Below, piece by piece: positions 4,460-11,021 of a DNA stretch of 11,021 bases. Source of the stretch: an uncultured Fibrobacterota bacterium (GTDB lineage: Bacteria > Fibrobacterota > Chitinivibrionia > Chitinivibrionales > CAIOZP01); the NCBI GenBank assembly GCA_903862805.1, contig CAIOZP010000072.1, forward strand, positions 1 through 11,021, written 5' to 3'. Below the pieces are notes generated by a model, which made no database searches, was not told where the DNA came from, and saw nothing but the letters and a program-made list of their open reading frames with translations. The first letter of the stretch is position 1, and each line of letters opens with the position of its first letter. The position numbers and the translations under genes were made by a program.

Positions 4460-6468
4460 TGCGAACAGGAACACCCGTAACACATCGCACTGATCTTCTT
4501 TCTCCTTTGTCAATAATTCCTGGCTTCGGCGACAAACGTCTATCGGCTCTGCGTCAATCGGGAATTGAAACCATCGGCGACCTGCTGCATATGCAGCCGC
4601 TTCGGTATATTGACAGAACGAGAATTGTTCCGATCGGTGAACTGAATTCATATATTGACGACATCGTTTCGGTGATAGGAACTATCGAGCGCGCCCGTGT
4701 CGAACGTGGTCGCAAGAGTCGTCTCCGTCTTCTGATCCGCGATGAAAGCGGAACATTCGAGGTGCTGTTCTTCAACGGCGTTTCCTTCATGCAGAGTTCG
4801 ATGCAAATCGGATCGCGAAGGTTGTTTACTGGCAGGGTCAGCCTCAATGTTCATCTTCAGATGGTTCATCCATCAAGTGAAACTATGCCAGAAGGTGCGA
4901 ATGCGCCAACGGAACCGATCCTTCCGCGATACAGCCTGAGCGAGGAAATGCGCGAAGCCGGTGTGGGGCAGGCGGTGTTGTGCAAGGCTGTAAAATGGGC
5001 GGTTGACAAATGCGAACACTGGCCGGAGATCCTCCCCGCCGAAGTTGAAAAATCACATTCATTCGTGTCTCCTAAAGAGGCCGTGAGGATGCTGCATTTT
5101 CCGCTTTCGATGAGCGAACCCCAACTCGCAAAGGATCGCCTTGCCTATGAAGAACTGTGGCGACTGTGTGTGTCGCTGCATTTCAGCCGCAGAAAATTCG
5201 ATCTGCCAGGGCGAAGTCTGGTGGGCCAAAACCTTGTCAGGAAACTCATCGAAAATCTTCCATTTGGGCTTTCCGTCGATCAGAAATCCGCCATTGAAGT
5301 GCTTCACGCCGATAGCGCATCTGTCAAGCGTATGCATCGCCTGCTCATGGGTGACGTGGGAAGCGGCAAAACGATCACGGCAATCTTCGCATGTCTTCCG
5401 TCGATTGAATCGGGCCTTCAGGTCGCGTGGCTTGCGCCTACAGAAATTCTCGCCCGTCAATCATTCAATCAGATAAATGAAATTTCTCAGAAGCTCGGCT
5501 TCACCGCCGGAATCCTTACCGGATCAACGGCACCATCACAGCGCCGCGAGCTTCTTGCCGCTCTTGCAGATGGTTCCATTCAGTTTCTTGTCGGAACACA
5601 TGCGCTGCTTCAACCGGCAGTCAGATTCAAGGCGATCGGTCAGGTGGTGATTGACGAACAGCACAAATTCGGAGTCGAACAGCGACGGACTCTTCAGATG
5701 AAAGATCCCGCAGCGGACTTCCTGCTTCTTTCGGCGACACCGATTCCGCAGACACTTGCGCAGACAATCTACGGCGATCTTGATCCGGTTCTCATCCGTC
5801 AATCGCATCGCAAGGTTGACAACGTAAATACGCGCATCGTTCCGATTGAAAAACTTGGTGATATGTATTCTTTCATAGCAAAGGAGCTCGCCGTAGATGC
5901 CCGTGCCTTCTTTGTTGCACCGCGTATCGAAACTACCGAGGAAAACGGCCCCGACGGAATCGATGATGTCGTTTCGGCAATCGAAAAGTCGCCGCTTGAC
6001 AAATGCGGAATATCGGTACTTCACGGACGCCAGAAACCCGAAGAGAGAAACGAATCCCTTGCCGCCTTCCTTGATGGGAAGAGAAAAGTTCTGGTCGCAA
6101 CAACCGTGATCGAAGTCGGTGTTGATGTTTCGCAGGCGTCAGTAATTGTCATTGAGAGTGCCGAATGGTTCGGCCTTTCGCAGCTTCATCAACTGCGTGG
6201 TCGCGTTGGCCGTGACGGCAGAAAAGCGTGGTGCTTTCTTGTGCCATCTACCGGTGCTTCGCCTGATGCTATTGACAGATTGCGAAAATTTTCAGCGGAG
6301 AACAATGGCTTCACCATCGCCGAACTTGACCTGTCTTTGCGTGGCCCCGGCGAAGTCGCAGGATTCCGTCAGACCGGTGCAGGTGATCTGCATTTCGCAG
6401 ACATACTTCGCGACGCTGAATTGTTCCGTGAAATTTCTGCTCGGATAAAAGCGCTCATGATGGTTTGA
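4459..6468 (+). CDS. recG: ATP-dependent DNA helicase RecG
   Basis: A 669-residue superfamily 2 helicase (E. coli RecG has 693). It remodels stalled replication forks and Holliday junctions, driving fork reversal and branch migration during repair. The order is: an N-terminal helical region with a helix-hairpin-like IPGFGDKRLSALRQSGI, a wedge OB-fold domain (about residues 55-140), Walker A GDVGSGKT (298-305), the DEQH box (399-402), SATP (425-428), the LHGRQKPEER block, the VLVATTVIEVGVDV motif V region and QLHQLRGRVGR motif VI (575-585). The typical RecG tail GEVAGFRQTGAGDLHFADIL is present. It is complete with no missing motif. ATG 4459 overlaps the stop of the DUF4388 gene by one base, so expression depends on the upstream group. 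Confidence 0.97.
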   Translation: MRTGTPVTHRTDLLSPLSIIPGFGDKRLSALRQSGIETIGDLLHMQPLRYIDRTRIVPIGELNSYIDDIVSVIGTIERARVERGRKSRLRLLIRDESGTFEVLFFNGVSFMQSSMQIGSRRLFTGRVSLNVHLQMVHPSSETMPEGANAPTEPILPRYSLSEEMREAGVGQAVLCKAVKWAVDKCEHWPEILPAEVEKSHSFVSPKEAVRMLHFPLSMSEPQLAKDRLAYEELWRLCVSLHFSRRKFDLPGRSLVGQNLVRKLIENLPFGLSVDQKSAIEVLHADSASVKRMHRLLMGDVGSGKTITAIFACLPSIESGLQVAWLAPTEILARQSFNQINEISQKLGFTAGILTGSTAPSQRRELLAALADGSIQFLVGTHALLQPAVRFKAIGQVVIDEQHKFGVEQRRTLQMKDPAADFLLLSATPIPQTLAQTIYGDLDPVLIRQSHRKVDNVNTRIVPIEKLGDMYSFIAKELAVDARAFFVAPRIETTEENGPDGIDDVVSAIEKSPLDKCGISVLHGRQKPEERNESLAAFLDGKRKVLVATTVIEVGVDVSQASVIVIESAEWFGLSQLHQLRGRVGRDGRKAWCFLVPSTGASPDAIDRLRKFSAENNGFTIAELDLSLRGPGEVAGFRQTGAGDLHFADILRDAELFREISARIKALMMV

Positions 6469-6509
6469 GTTATTTTCAAAAATGAAATTCGTGACCAGCC
6501 AAAATTTGC

Positions 6510-6525
6510 GGAGGCGATTCAAATA
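6510..6525 (+). promoter_or_regulatory. Strong ribosome binding site facing a non-canonical start (ATA)
   Basis: GGAGG (6510-6514) is followed after eight bases by ATA (6523-6525), in frame with the PAP2 gene. No ATG, GTG or TTG follows in that frame until ATG 6568, which has no ribosome binding site. The frame between reads as plausible protein (DDQIITNRLSRFDLM). The ATA may be the start, or a mutated ATG. Confidence 0.4.
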
Positions 6526-6567
6526 GACGATCAGATAATCACCAATCGACTTTCGCGATTCGATCTG

Positions 6568-7302
6568 ATGATCGCAATACTTTCCCTGCTGTCACTCGTG
6601 GCCGGCTTTTCCATTTTGATCTGCGCGGAGAACCGTGAGTTGTTTCTTAGGATCAACAGGATCTTCTTCTTGACAGGAGGAGAATTGTGGGCGAACGTGA
6701 CAGTGCTCGGTGACACGCTTGTCGCATCGCTTGTTCTGATGCTTTTCCTTCGTCGCAAACCGGAATTGGTCTGGGCCGCAATCTGTACCGGTGCCATCGG
6801 CGGAATTGCCGTTCAGTCAGTCAAGGCGATCGTGTGCGAACCACGCCCGCTTTCAGTATATGCCGAAGGAACCATTGGTCACATTGGCCCGCACCTCCAT
6901 TCATTCTCGTTTCCATCGGGCCACACGGCCACGGCATTTGCGCTTGCGGCCTTGCTGGCCTGGGCGTATCCACACTGGTATGCGCGAATAGCTTTCTTTG
7001 CATACGCAATACTTGTTGGAATTTCACGGGTTGTGGTCGGAGTTCATTGGCCGGTCGATGTTGCATTCGGCGCCTTCTTCGGGCTTGTCAGCGCATGGCT
7101 CGGGGTTTTTATTGCACAGAAATATCCTGCAGGATCCTCGCCGATTGTGATGAAAACCGCCGGCCTGCTTTTGCTCGCCGGCGCTGCCTGCTGCGTGTTT
7201 CTTGAAGCAGCAGGATACACGGAAGGTATGCCTGCGCAGAGATTCATCGGCTCAGCTGCGATAGTTTTCGGCGGCAGGGAATTCGCATCTCTTTGGAGAT
7301 GA
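6568..7302 (+). CDS. PAP2-family membrane phosphatase
   Basis: A 244-residue integral membrane protein. It hydrolyses a phosphate ester of a lipid, for example undecaprenyl pyrophosphate, phosphatidate or lipid A. The full three-part PAP2 signature is present: KAIVCEPRP (Lys86 to Arg93), PSGH (116-119) and SRVVVGVHWPVD (Arg154, His160, Asp164). There are about six hydrophobic segments, including an N-terminal one at residues 2-20 and one after the catalytic core. A coding start at ATG 6568 lacks a ribosome binding site. An extended form from ATA 6523 would add 15 residues. It lies 99 bases after recG on the same strand, so it may be read from the same transcript. Substrate cannot be told from sequence. 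Confidence 0.93.
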   Translation: MIAILSLLSLVAGFSILICAENRELFLRINRIFFLTGGELWANVTVLGDTLVASLVLMLFLRRKPELVWAAICTGAIGGIAVQSVKAIVCEPRPLSVYAEGTIGHIGPHLHSFSFPSGHTATAFALAALLAWAYPHWYARIAFFAYAILVGISRVVVGVHWPVDVAFGAFFGLVSAWLGVFIAQKYPAGSSPIVMKTAGLLLLAGAACCVFLEAAGYTEGMPAQRFIGSAAIVFGGREFASLWR

Positions 7303-7330
7303 GCTGTTCACACCTGATAACGGAAATCTG

Positions 7331-7360
7331 TCGTCACTGTCGGTATTAGTCTGGTAAATT
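7331..7360 (+). promoter_or_regulatory. Possible sigma-70-like promoter of pepA
   Basis: TCGTCA (7331-7336), an 18-base spacer, then TAAATT (7355-7360) in an AT-rich patch between the PAP2 stop and pepA. Each hexamer matches consensus only partly, so this is a weak call. Confidence 0.22.
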
Positions 7361-7401
7361 ATAAATTCATTTGTGATTAAAAAGTTTGAAGCGGGGATGA
7401 G

Positions 7402-8808
7402 ATGAAAGCATCGGTAACGGCAAAGCCATCGAAACAGACGCAGGTCGTACTTGTCAGCAAGATCGGAGCTGAAAAAATTCCGGACTTCACCGGCGAGGCG
7501 GGAACGATTGCCACGCGATACGAAGGCAGTACGACATTTATCTTTGCCGGCTGTGGCGACAAACCGACTACGCGGTCAATGCGCTCTGCTGCTGCAGAAG
7601 GAATCAGGACGGCGGGATCACTCAAGCGCAGTGCCGTGTCGGTGGTTCCGCCGGTCGAAGCAAAGACAGATCCGCTTGCCTTGCGTGCTGTCGCTGAAGG
7701 TGCGTTACTTGGAGCTTACGTTTTCGACAGATACAAAACCGAAAAGCCTTTTCGCATTTCGTCAATCGAATTTGTCAGCGATGTTTTTCCTGCGAAGGAA
7801 ACGAAGAACCTTGTTTTATTGACAGATGCGATATTTTTCGCACGCGACCTTATAAATGGAAATGCTTCCGATATTCATCCCGCCGCACTTGCCGCGGAGG
7901 CGTCGAAAATTGCAAAGTCCGACAGCCGATATTCTCTTACGGTACTTACCGAAAAGGAAATCTCTGCGCAGGGGCTTGGACTTCTCAAAGCTGTCGGGCA
8001 GGGTTCTGTCTATCCGCCTCGGCTCATTGTGATCGAGTATAAAGGTGCCCCGAAATCGAGCCGCAAAATAGCAATTGTCGGAAAGGGTGTTACGTTCGAT
8101 TCCGGTGGACAGAATCTCAAACCCGGTGGTTCGATAGAGAACATGCGTGAAGATATGTCTGGTGCGGCGACTACTCTTGCAACGCTTAAACTTGCTTCGG
8201 AGCTTTCTCTTCCTGTCAATTTGGTCGGAGTTATTCCAGCGGCTAACAATGCAATTGATGGCGGCAGTTATTTCCCCGGCGACATTTACAAAAGCTATTC
8301 GGGTAAGACGGTCGAGATTCTGAATACCGATGCCGAAGGCCGACTGATCTTGGCAGACGCAATTTCCTATTGCATCAAAAAATACCGGCCGACAGAGATA
8401 ATCGACATCGCCACATTGACCGGTGCGATAGTTACCGCACTTGGATCAGTGCTTGGCGGGCTTTTTTCGAACAATGACGAACTTGCGAATGCGATTATCG
8501 CAAGTGGCGAGAGAAGCGGCGAGCGCTTCTGGCGTATGCCTGTGTTTGAAGAACACGTCGAGTCGATGAAAAGCGACATCGCCGATCTTCGCAACATGTC
8601 GAAAATGAAAAAAGGCGCGGCAAGTTCATCGACCGCAGCAGGATTCCTGCAATGCTTTGTGGAAGATATTCCCTGGGCGCATCTTGACATTGCTGGAATG
8701 GCGTGGAATGAAGGCGAAGCTTCAGGCGAACTCAGCAAATACGGAGTAGGTTTTGGAGTGAGACTTCTGATCGATTATCTTTCGACGAGCGGCAAAGGGC
8801 TTCGTTGA
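7402..8808 (+). CDS. pepA: Leucyl aminopeptidase, M17 family
   Basis: A 468-residue cytoplasmic metallo-exopeptidase that removes N-terminal residues, Leu preferred, from peptides; it acts as a hexamer in this family. The C-terminal catalytic domain has every ligand at the spacing of E. coli PepA: Lys228 and Asp233 in VGKGVTFDSGG, catalytic Lys240, Asp251 in MREDMSG, and Asp310, Glu312 and Arg314 in the signature NTDAEGRL. The N-terminal macro-like regulatory domain (about residues 1-160) is present but less conserved. ATG 7402 follows GGGG at 7394-7397. The protein is slightly shorter than the E. coli enzyme (503), mostly in the N-terminal domain. PepA of E. coli also binds DNA; nothing here shows that role. 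It converges with the - strand sugar genes, 83 bases apart, and I see no terminator hairpin there. Confidence 0.96.
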   Translation: MKASVTAKPSKQTQVVLVSKIGAEKIPDFTGEAGTIATRYEGSTTFIFAGCGDKPTTRSMRSAAAEGIRTAGSLKRSAVSVVPPVEAKTDPLALRAVAEGALLGAYVFDRYKTEKPFRISSIEFVSDVFPAKETKNLVLLTDAIFFARDLINGNASDIHPAALAAEASKIAKSDSRYSLTVLTEKEISAQGLGLLKAVGQGSVYPPRLIVIEYKGAPKSSRKIAIVGKGVTFDSGGQNLKPGGSIENMREDMSGAATTLATLKLASELSLPVNLVGVIPAANNAIDGGSYFPGDIYKSYSGKTVEILNTDAEGRLILADAISYCIKKYRPTEIIDIATLTGAIVTALGSVLGGLFSNNDELANAIIASGERSGERFWRMPVFEEHVESMKSDIADLRNMSKMKKGAASSSTAAGFLQCFVEDIPWAHLDIAGMAWNEGEASGELSKYGVGFGVRLLIDYLSTSGKGLR

Positions 8809-8891
8809 AGCGAGATCTTCTGGTTAGTTTCATCGGAATTTGATTCTAAACGTAGTCATGCATACCCTGATCGAAAACTGGCATAGATAAT

Positions 8892-9797
8892 CTACTCTGC
8901 ATGTTCGCCAAACGGGGATTTCTTCAGTTTCAAGGGAACGGAATAGTGCATGTTGTTTGGCACGGAGTTGTACATCACCACATTGTCTATGCACATGCCA
9001 TCGAGATAATGGCGGTTTAGTTCGGCAGGATCTTCTCCGCTGTTCCATGTCTCCCCTTCAGTTTGAACTTTGTTCAAAGGATTGTTGAAGAGAACCGACT
9101 GCAATGGCGCAAGTCCAAGTGGTCGAAGGAACCGGAATCGCAGCGAATTCCGGTTTTCATGCATCATTCCCTCGAAGGTATTCGGTGCCTTAAACCGGAT
9201 TTTTTTGGCCAGGTTTTGTATGTCTTCTGCATGGAAGACATTCCCGTCCACGCTGAATGGGTACTGCCAGACTGTTGTTTTTCCTAAACTCTTCCAGCGC
9301 CAACTCAGGTATGTATTCGAGGAATTAAACAAGGGTTGTCGCTCTTCGGGATAGGAACGATCTGCACGGAGACTAATGAAGAGATGTCGCTTGGTAAAGG
9401 ATGAGAGTAGCGGGTCCATGTCAATTTTGCGAAACAGGATGTCATCATCAACAAGCATCATTAAGGGCATTTTGGGAGGTATGGACGAAAGAATTCTGAC
9501 GCAATCATTATGGAAATTGCTTTCCTCGACCCAGATTATCTCATGAATGATTTTGGCAGATTTGAGTTTATTATATCCAAGAGAAAATTCGTCGGATGAA
9601 GCACGATAGAGTACGGTCAAACTGATTTTGGTGCATTGCAGATGGTCGCGGATGCTTTCCAGCAGAGAGTGAAGCTGAAGCGCGCGATCTTTGGAAAAGA
9701 TAAGCACTGAAAGAGCAGGAATCATTCCGTCGGTCATGTCTGAAGAACGCGAATTTATAACTACGGACGGATCCGGAAATACTATCTCAGGATCCAA
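8892..9797 (-). CDS. Putative GT-A-type glycosyltransferase
   Basis: A 301-residue protein. Residues 28-50 (ALSVLIFSKDRALQLHSLLESI) are the first beta strand and helix of a GT2-like nucleotide-sugar fold. A DDD acidic metal-binding motif lies at 117-119 (MLVDDDILF). A later region includes FISLRADRSY, a WRW segment, YPFSVDGNVFHAEDI and PNTFEGMM, as in uncharacterised glycosyltransferases of surface-sugar clusters. It would transfer a sugar from an activated donor at the inner face of the membrane; donor and acceptor are unknown. The start is TTG 9797, with AGGA seven bases upstream, inside the end of the methyltransferase gene (11-base overlap). ATG 9737 is an alternative that keeps the whole domain. 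DNA here is more AT-rich than in the central genes, typical of polysaccharide loci. Confidence 0.68.
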   Translation of the reverse strand: MDPEIVFPDPSVVINSRSSDMTDGMIPALSVLIFSKDRALQLHSLLESIRDHLQCTKISLTVLYRASSDEFSLGYNKLKSAKIIHEIIWVEESNFHNDCVRILSSIPPKMPLMMLVDDDILFRKIDMDPLLSSFTKRHLFISLRADRSYPEERQPLFNSSNTYLSWRWKSLGKTTVWQYPFSVDGNVFHAEDIQNLAKKIRFKAPNTFEGMMHENRNSLRFRFLRPLGLAPLQSVLFNNPLNKVQTEGETWNSGEDPAELNRHYLDGMCIDNVVMYNSVPNNMHYSVPLKLKKSPFGEHAE

Positions 9798-10746
9798 CGG
9801 AAGATCCTATCAGATAATTGCTGCCCCTGATTTGCGGGATCTCCCATTCCTGCCAATTAGAGATTCCATTTATTGTGTTTTTCCAATCCCTGAAGTAATC
9901 GATATTGTTCACTTCACCAAATGAGTGCTGATATGCAATAAGGTAATTTCCAAGACCCGAAACAGAGGGCATGAACATATCTCGAACATGCATCGGAGTC
10001 TCACTGAGAGACCATGTTGCGATGAAAAGACTCTTTTGCGCAATACCGCTAAGACTTAAAACCCTTTGCAAATCTTCAATGTCTGAACAACAATGAATGG
10101 AAGAATTCTCCACTTCATTTGGCCGCATCACAGGCAACTTTAATGACTTCAGGTAGAACCTTTGCAGGGAAGAGAAGTGTGGCAAATCAAATATGATATA
10201 CCGTCCCTTGAAACCCAGATTGTGGCAGGCTCTGCACATACTTCCGTAGCCACCACCAAATTCGACAATTGTCGACAGAGAATCGATTTTTACACCTGTC
10301 TTTTCCTCGAACTGGGCCAGATGAAAGATGTGATGAATCAGATTACCACTTGAATATTCGCAGAACCTTGTATGATCTGGAGATCCTACCCAAGACTCAT
10401 GAATGGCTGGTTCCCATCGTGATTTCCAGTCTTTCTTTTTCCTCAGTAGTTCAAGTTCTTTTTTGACAAACTTGGGAGAATTGACGAACATCGTATGCCG
10501 AATAACATCCCATTGAAGGAAATCCACCGGATCAGCACCGCCCATTGCGAGTTCACGCAAGCGGTTCATATTGGAAGACCATTCCGCTTCAGCCTGGAGT
10601 TTTCCCTGTGTATCAATAAGTGGAAGGACTGAAATCTCTGACTTCAGAAATGCCCTTGCCTCAATAATATGCTCAGGAATGATTTCCGGTTTTGTCGGAA
10701 ATGCTGCACCTTTGACTGTATTACGGCCCTTGAATATAGAGAACAT
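9787..10746 (-). CDS. Putative sugar O-methyltransferase
   Basis: A 319-residue protein. It has an N-terminal helical part (about residues 1-150) and then an S-adenosylmethionine-binding Rossmann core starting at IVEFGGGYGSMCRACHNLGF (about 159-178). After this come RYIIFDLPHFSSLQRFYL and a later FIATWSLSETP strand. The FGGGYG motif followed by the D-L-P, L-Q and Y-L pattern is characteristic of the putative sugar O-methyltransferase family found in O-antigen and other glycan clusters, which is thought to methylate a nucleotide-linked or lipid-linked sugar. The ATG at 10746 overlaps the stop of the preceding gene by one base (TGATG), so translation is coupled. The next gene, a glycosyltransferase, starts inside its 3' end. 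Methyl position and sugar are unknown. Confidence 0.8.
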   Translation of the reverse strand: MFSIFKGRNTVKGAAFPTKPEIIPEHIIEARAFLKSEISVLPLIDTQGKLQAEAEWSSNMNRLRELAMGGADPVDFLQWDVIRHTMFVNSPKFVKKELELLRKKKDWKSRWEPAIHESWVGSPDHTRFCEYSSGNLIHHIFHLAQFEEKTGVKIDSLSTIVEFGGGYGSMCRACHNLGFKGRYIIFDLPHFSSLQRFYLKSLKLPVMRPNEVENSSIHCCSDIEDLQRVLSLSGIAQKSLFIATWSLSETPMHVRDMFMPSVSGLGNYLIAYQHSFGEVNNIDYFRDWKNTINGISNWQEWEIPQIRGSNYLIGSSVGS

Positions 10747-11021
10747 CAGTTTGATCCTTTTGAGATTGCACGACTGATTTTTTGGAACATGGTTGGAAAC
10801 TTCGGATAAAATTTATTTTGTTTGCGATATTTATGGAAGCCGAATGGCTTGATCCCCCTGATTTCTGGCATCGGAAACTCATGAGAGAACCTCGCCGCGA
10901 TCTCGATCGGCGCGCCCGCCGCCGTCGCGAGCGCCAGCGTCGCGACGACCGTGTCTCCGGCGCCGGTCACGTCGTGAACTTCACGGCTCACGGTCGCGAG
11001 ATGACTGATTTTTTCTTCTTC
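10746..11021 (-). CDS. Chimeric frame: HldE/RfaE-type heptose-phosphate kinase fragment joined to a glycosyltransferase-like C-terminus (5' end outside window)
   Basis: The frame is open from the right edge to a TGA at 10748-10746. A GTG at 10991 is in frame, but the frame continues upstream as ISHLATVSREVHD, which still fits the kinase, so the true start lies beyond the window. The first part, REVHDVTGAGDTVVATLALA, is the anion-hole and catalytic-Asp region of PfkB-family kinases and closely follows the HldE/RfaE heptose 7-phosphate kinase pattern. In that family the next residues continue AARxxNxAAG...V. Here the match stops at AARFS, and the remaining roughly 46 residues are unrelated: FPMPEIRGIKPFGFHKYRKQ, then a basic tail. 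That tail loosely resembles the end of DUF5672-type glycosyltransferases (PFGxHxxxKY). Base composition changes at the same place. I judge the kinase active site to be separated from the rest of its fold, so this is not a working HldE. Confidence 0.7.
   Translation of the reverse strand, partial: EEEKISHLATVSREVHDVTGAGDTVVATLALATAAGAPIEIAARFSHEFPMPEIRGIKPFGFHKYRKQNKFYPKFPTMFQKISRAISKGSN
10884..10893. other. Sharp composition and homology breakpoint
   Basis: By hand count, 10891-10980 is about 76% G+C (68 of 90), while 10801-10880 is about 40% (32 of 80). The change falls on the codons for A-R-F-S, where the kinase-like protein match also ends. No insertion-sequence end, terminal repeat or attachment site is visible. 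Confidence 0.75.

Noticed and set aside
8809..8891. A terminator between the convergent pepA and glycosyltransferase genes
   Set aside because: I found no stable stem with a following T-run in either direction.
8958..8972. Another TGGCACG motif on the + strand
   Set aside because: The -12 part does not match (TGTA instead of TTGC), and it is inside the coding sequence of the glycosyltransferase on the opposite strand.
10989..10991. GTG 10991 as true start of the kinase-like fragment
   Set aside because: The upstream in-frame residues still fit the kinase family and the frame stays open to the window edge, so the gene begins outside.
10746..11021. Mobile-element insertion as the cause of the kinase truncation
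   Set aside because: No transposase, terminal inverted repeat, target duplication or tRNA end is visible near the breakpoint.

Overview
The window comes from a Gram-negative bacterium of mid-range G+C. It carries lipopolysaccharide-type sugar genes, secreted proteins with signal peptides, a sigma-54-type promoter and a PATAN/DUF4388 protein. No single gene fixes the phylum. The mixture would fit an FCB-group or deltaproteobacteria-like lineage, but that is only an impression. I see no tRNA, rRNA, CRISPR array, transposase or insertion sequence, and no gene-free stretch longer than about 250 bases.

Left part (1-1600, + strand): the end of a right-handed parallel beta-helix protein enters from the left edge. 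It is followed by a small secreted protein of unknown function, possibly DUF5666-like, and a 99-residue secreted Ala/Lys-rich repeat protein. The repeat protein has a near-perfect sigma-54 promoter (TGGCACG-N4-TTGC), a 5' leader with a small stem-loop, a strong ribosome binding site and its own GAAA-loop terminator. It therefore looks like a separately regulated single-gene unit.

Centre (1600-8810): these are mainly housekeeping genes. A small MscS-type mechanosensitive channel (+) has its own sigma-70-like promoter. It converges on pdxJ (vitamin B6 synthesis, - strand), whose promoter carries an operator-like dyad. Divergent from pdxJ runs a tightly packed + strand group: a SixA-like histidine phosphatase, a membrane-anchored DUF4388 protein, and recG. 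DUF4388 and recG overlap by one base. A PAP2 lipid phosphatase follows with an unclear start, then pepA (M17 leucyl aminopeptidase).

Right part (8890-11021, - strand, transcribed right to left): this is a fragment of a surface-polysaccharide operon. A GT-A-like glycosyltransferase overlaps a putative sugar O-methyltransferase, which is coupled by a TGATG overlap to the gene at the right edge. That right-edge frame is a chimera. Its upstream part is the GAGDT region of an HldE/RfaE-type heptose-phosphate kinase in DNA of about 76% G+C. It changes abruptly near 10885-10892 into a DNA tail of about 40% G+C whose protein resembles the C-terminus of another glycosyltransferase. This is either an assembly chimera or a real recombination junction, and it is the most important point to check.
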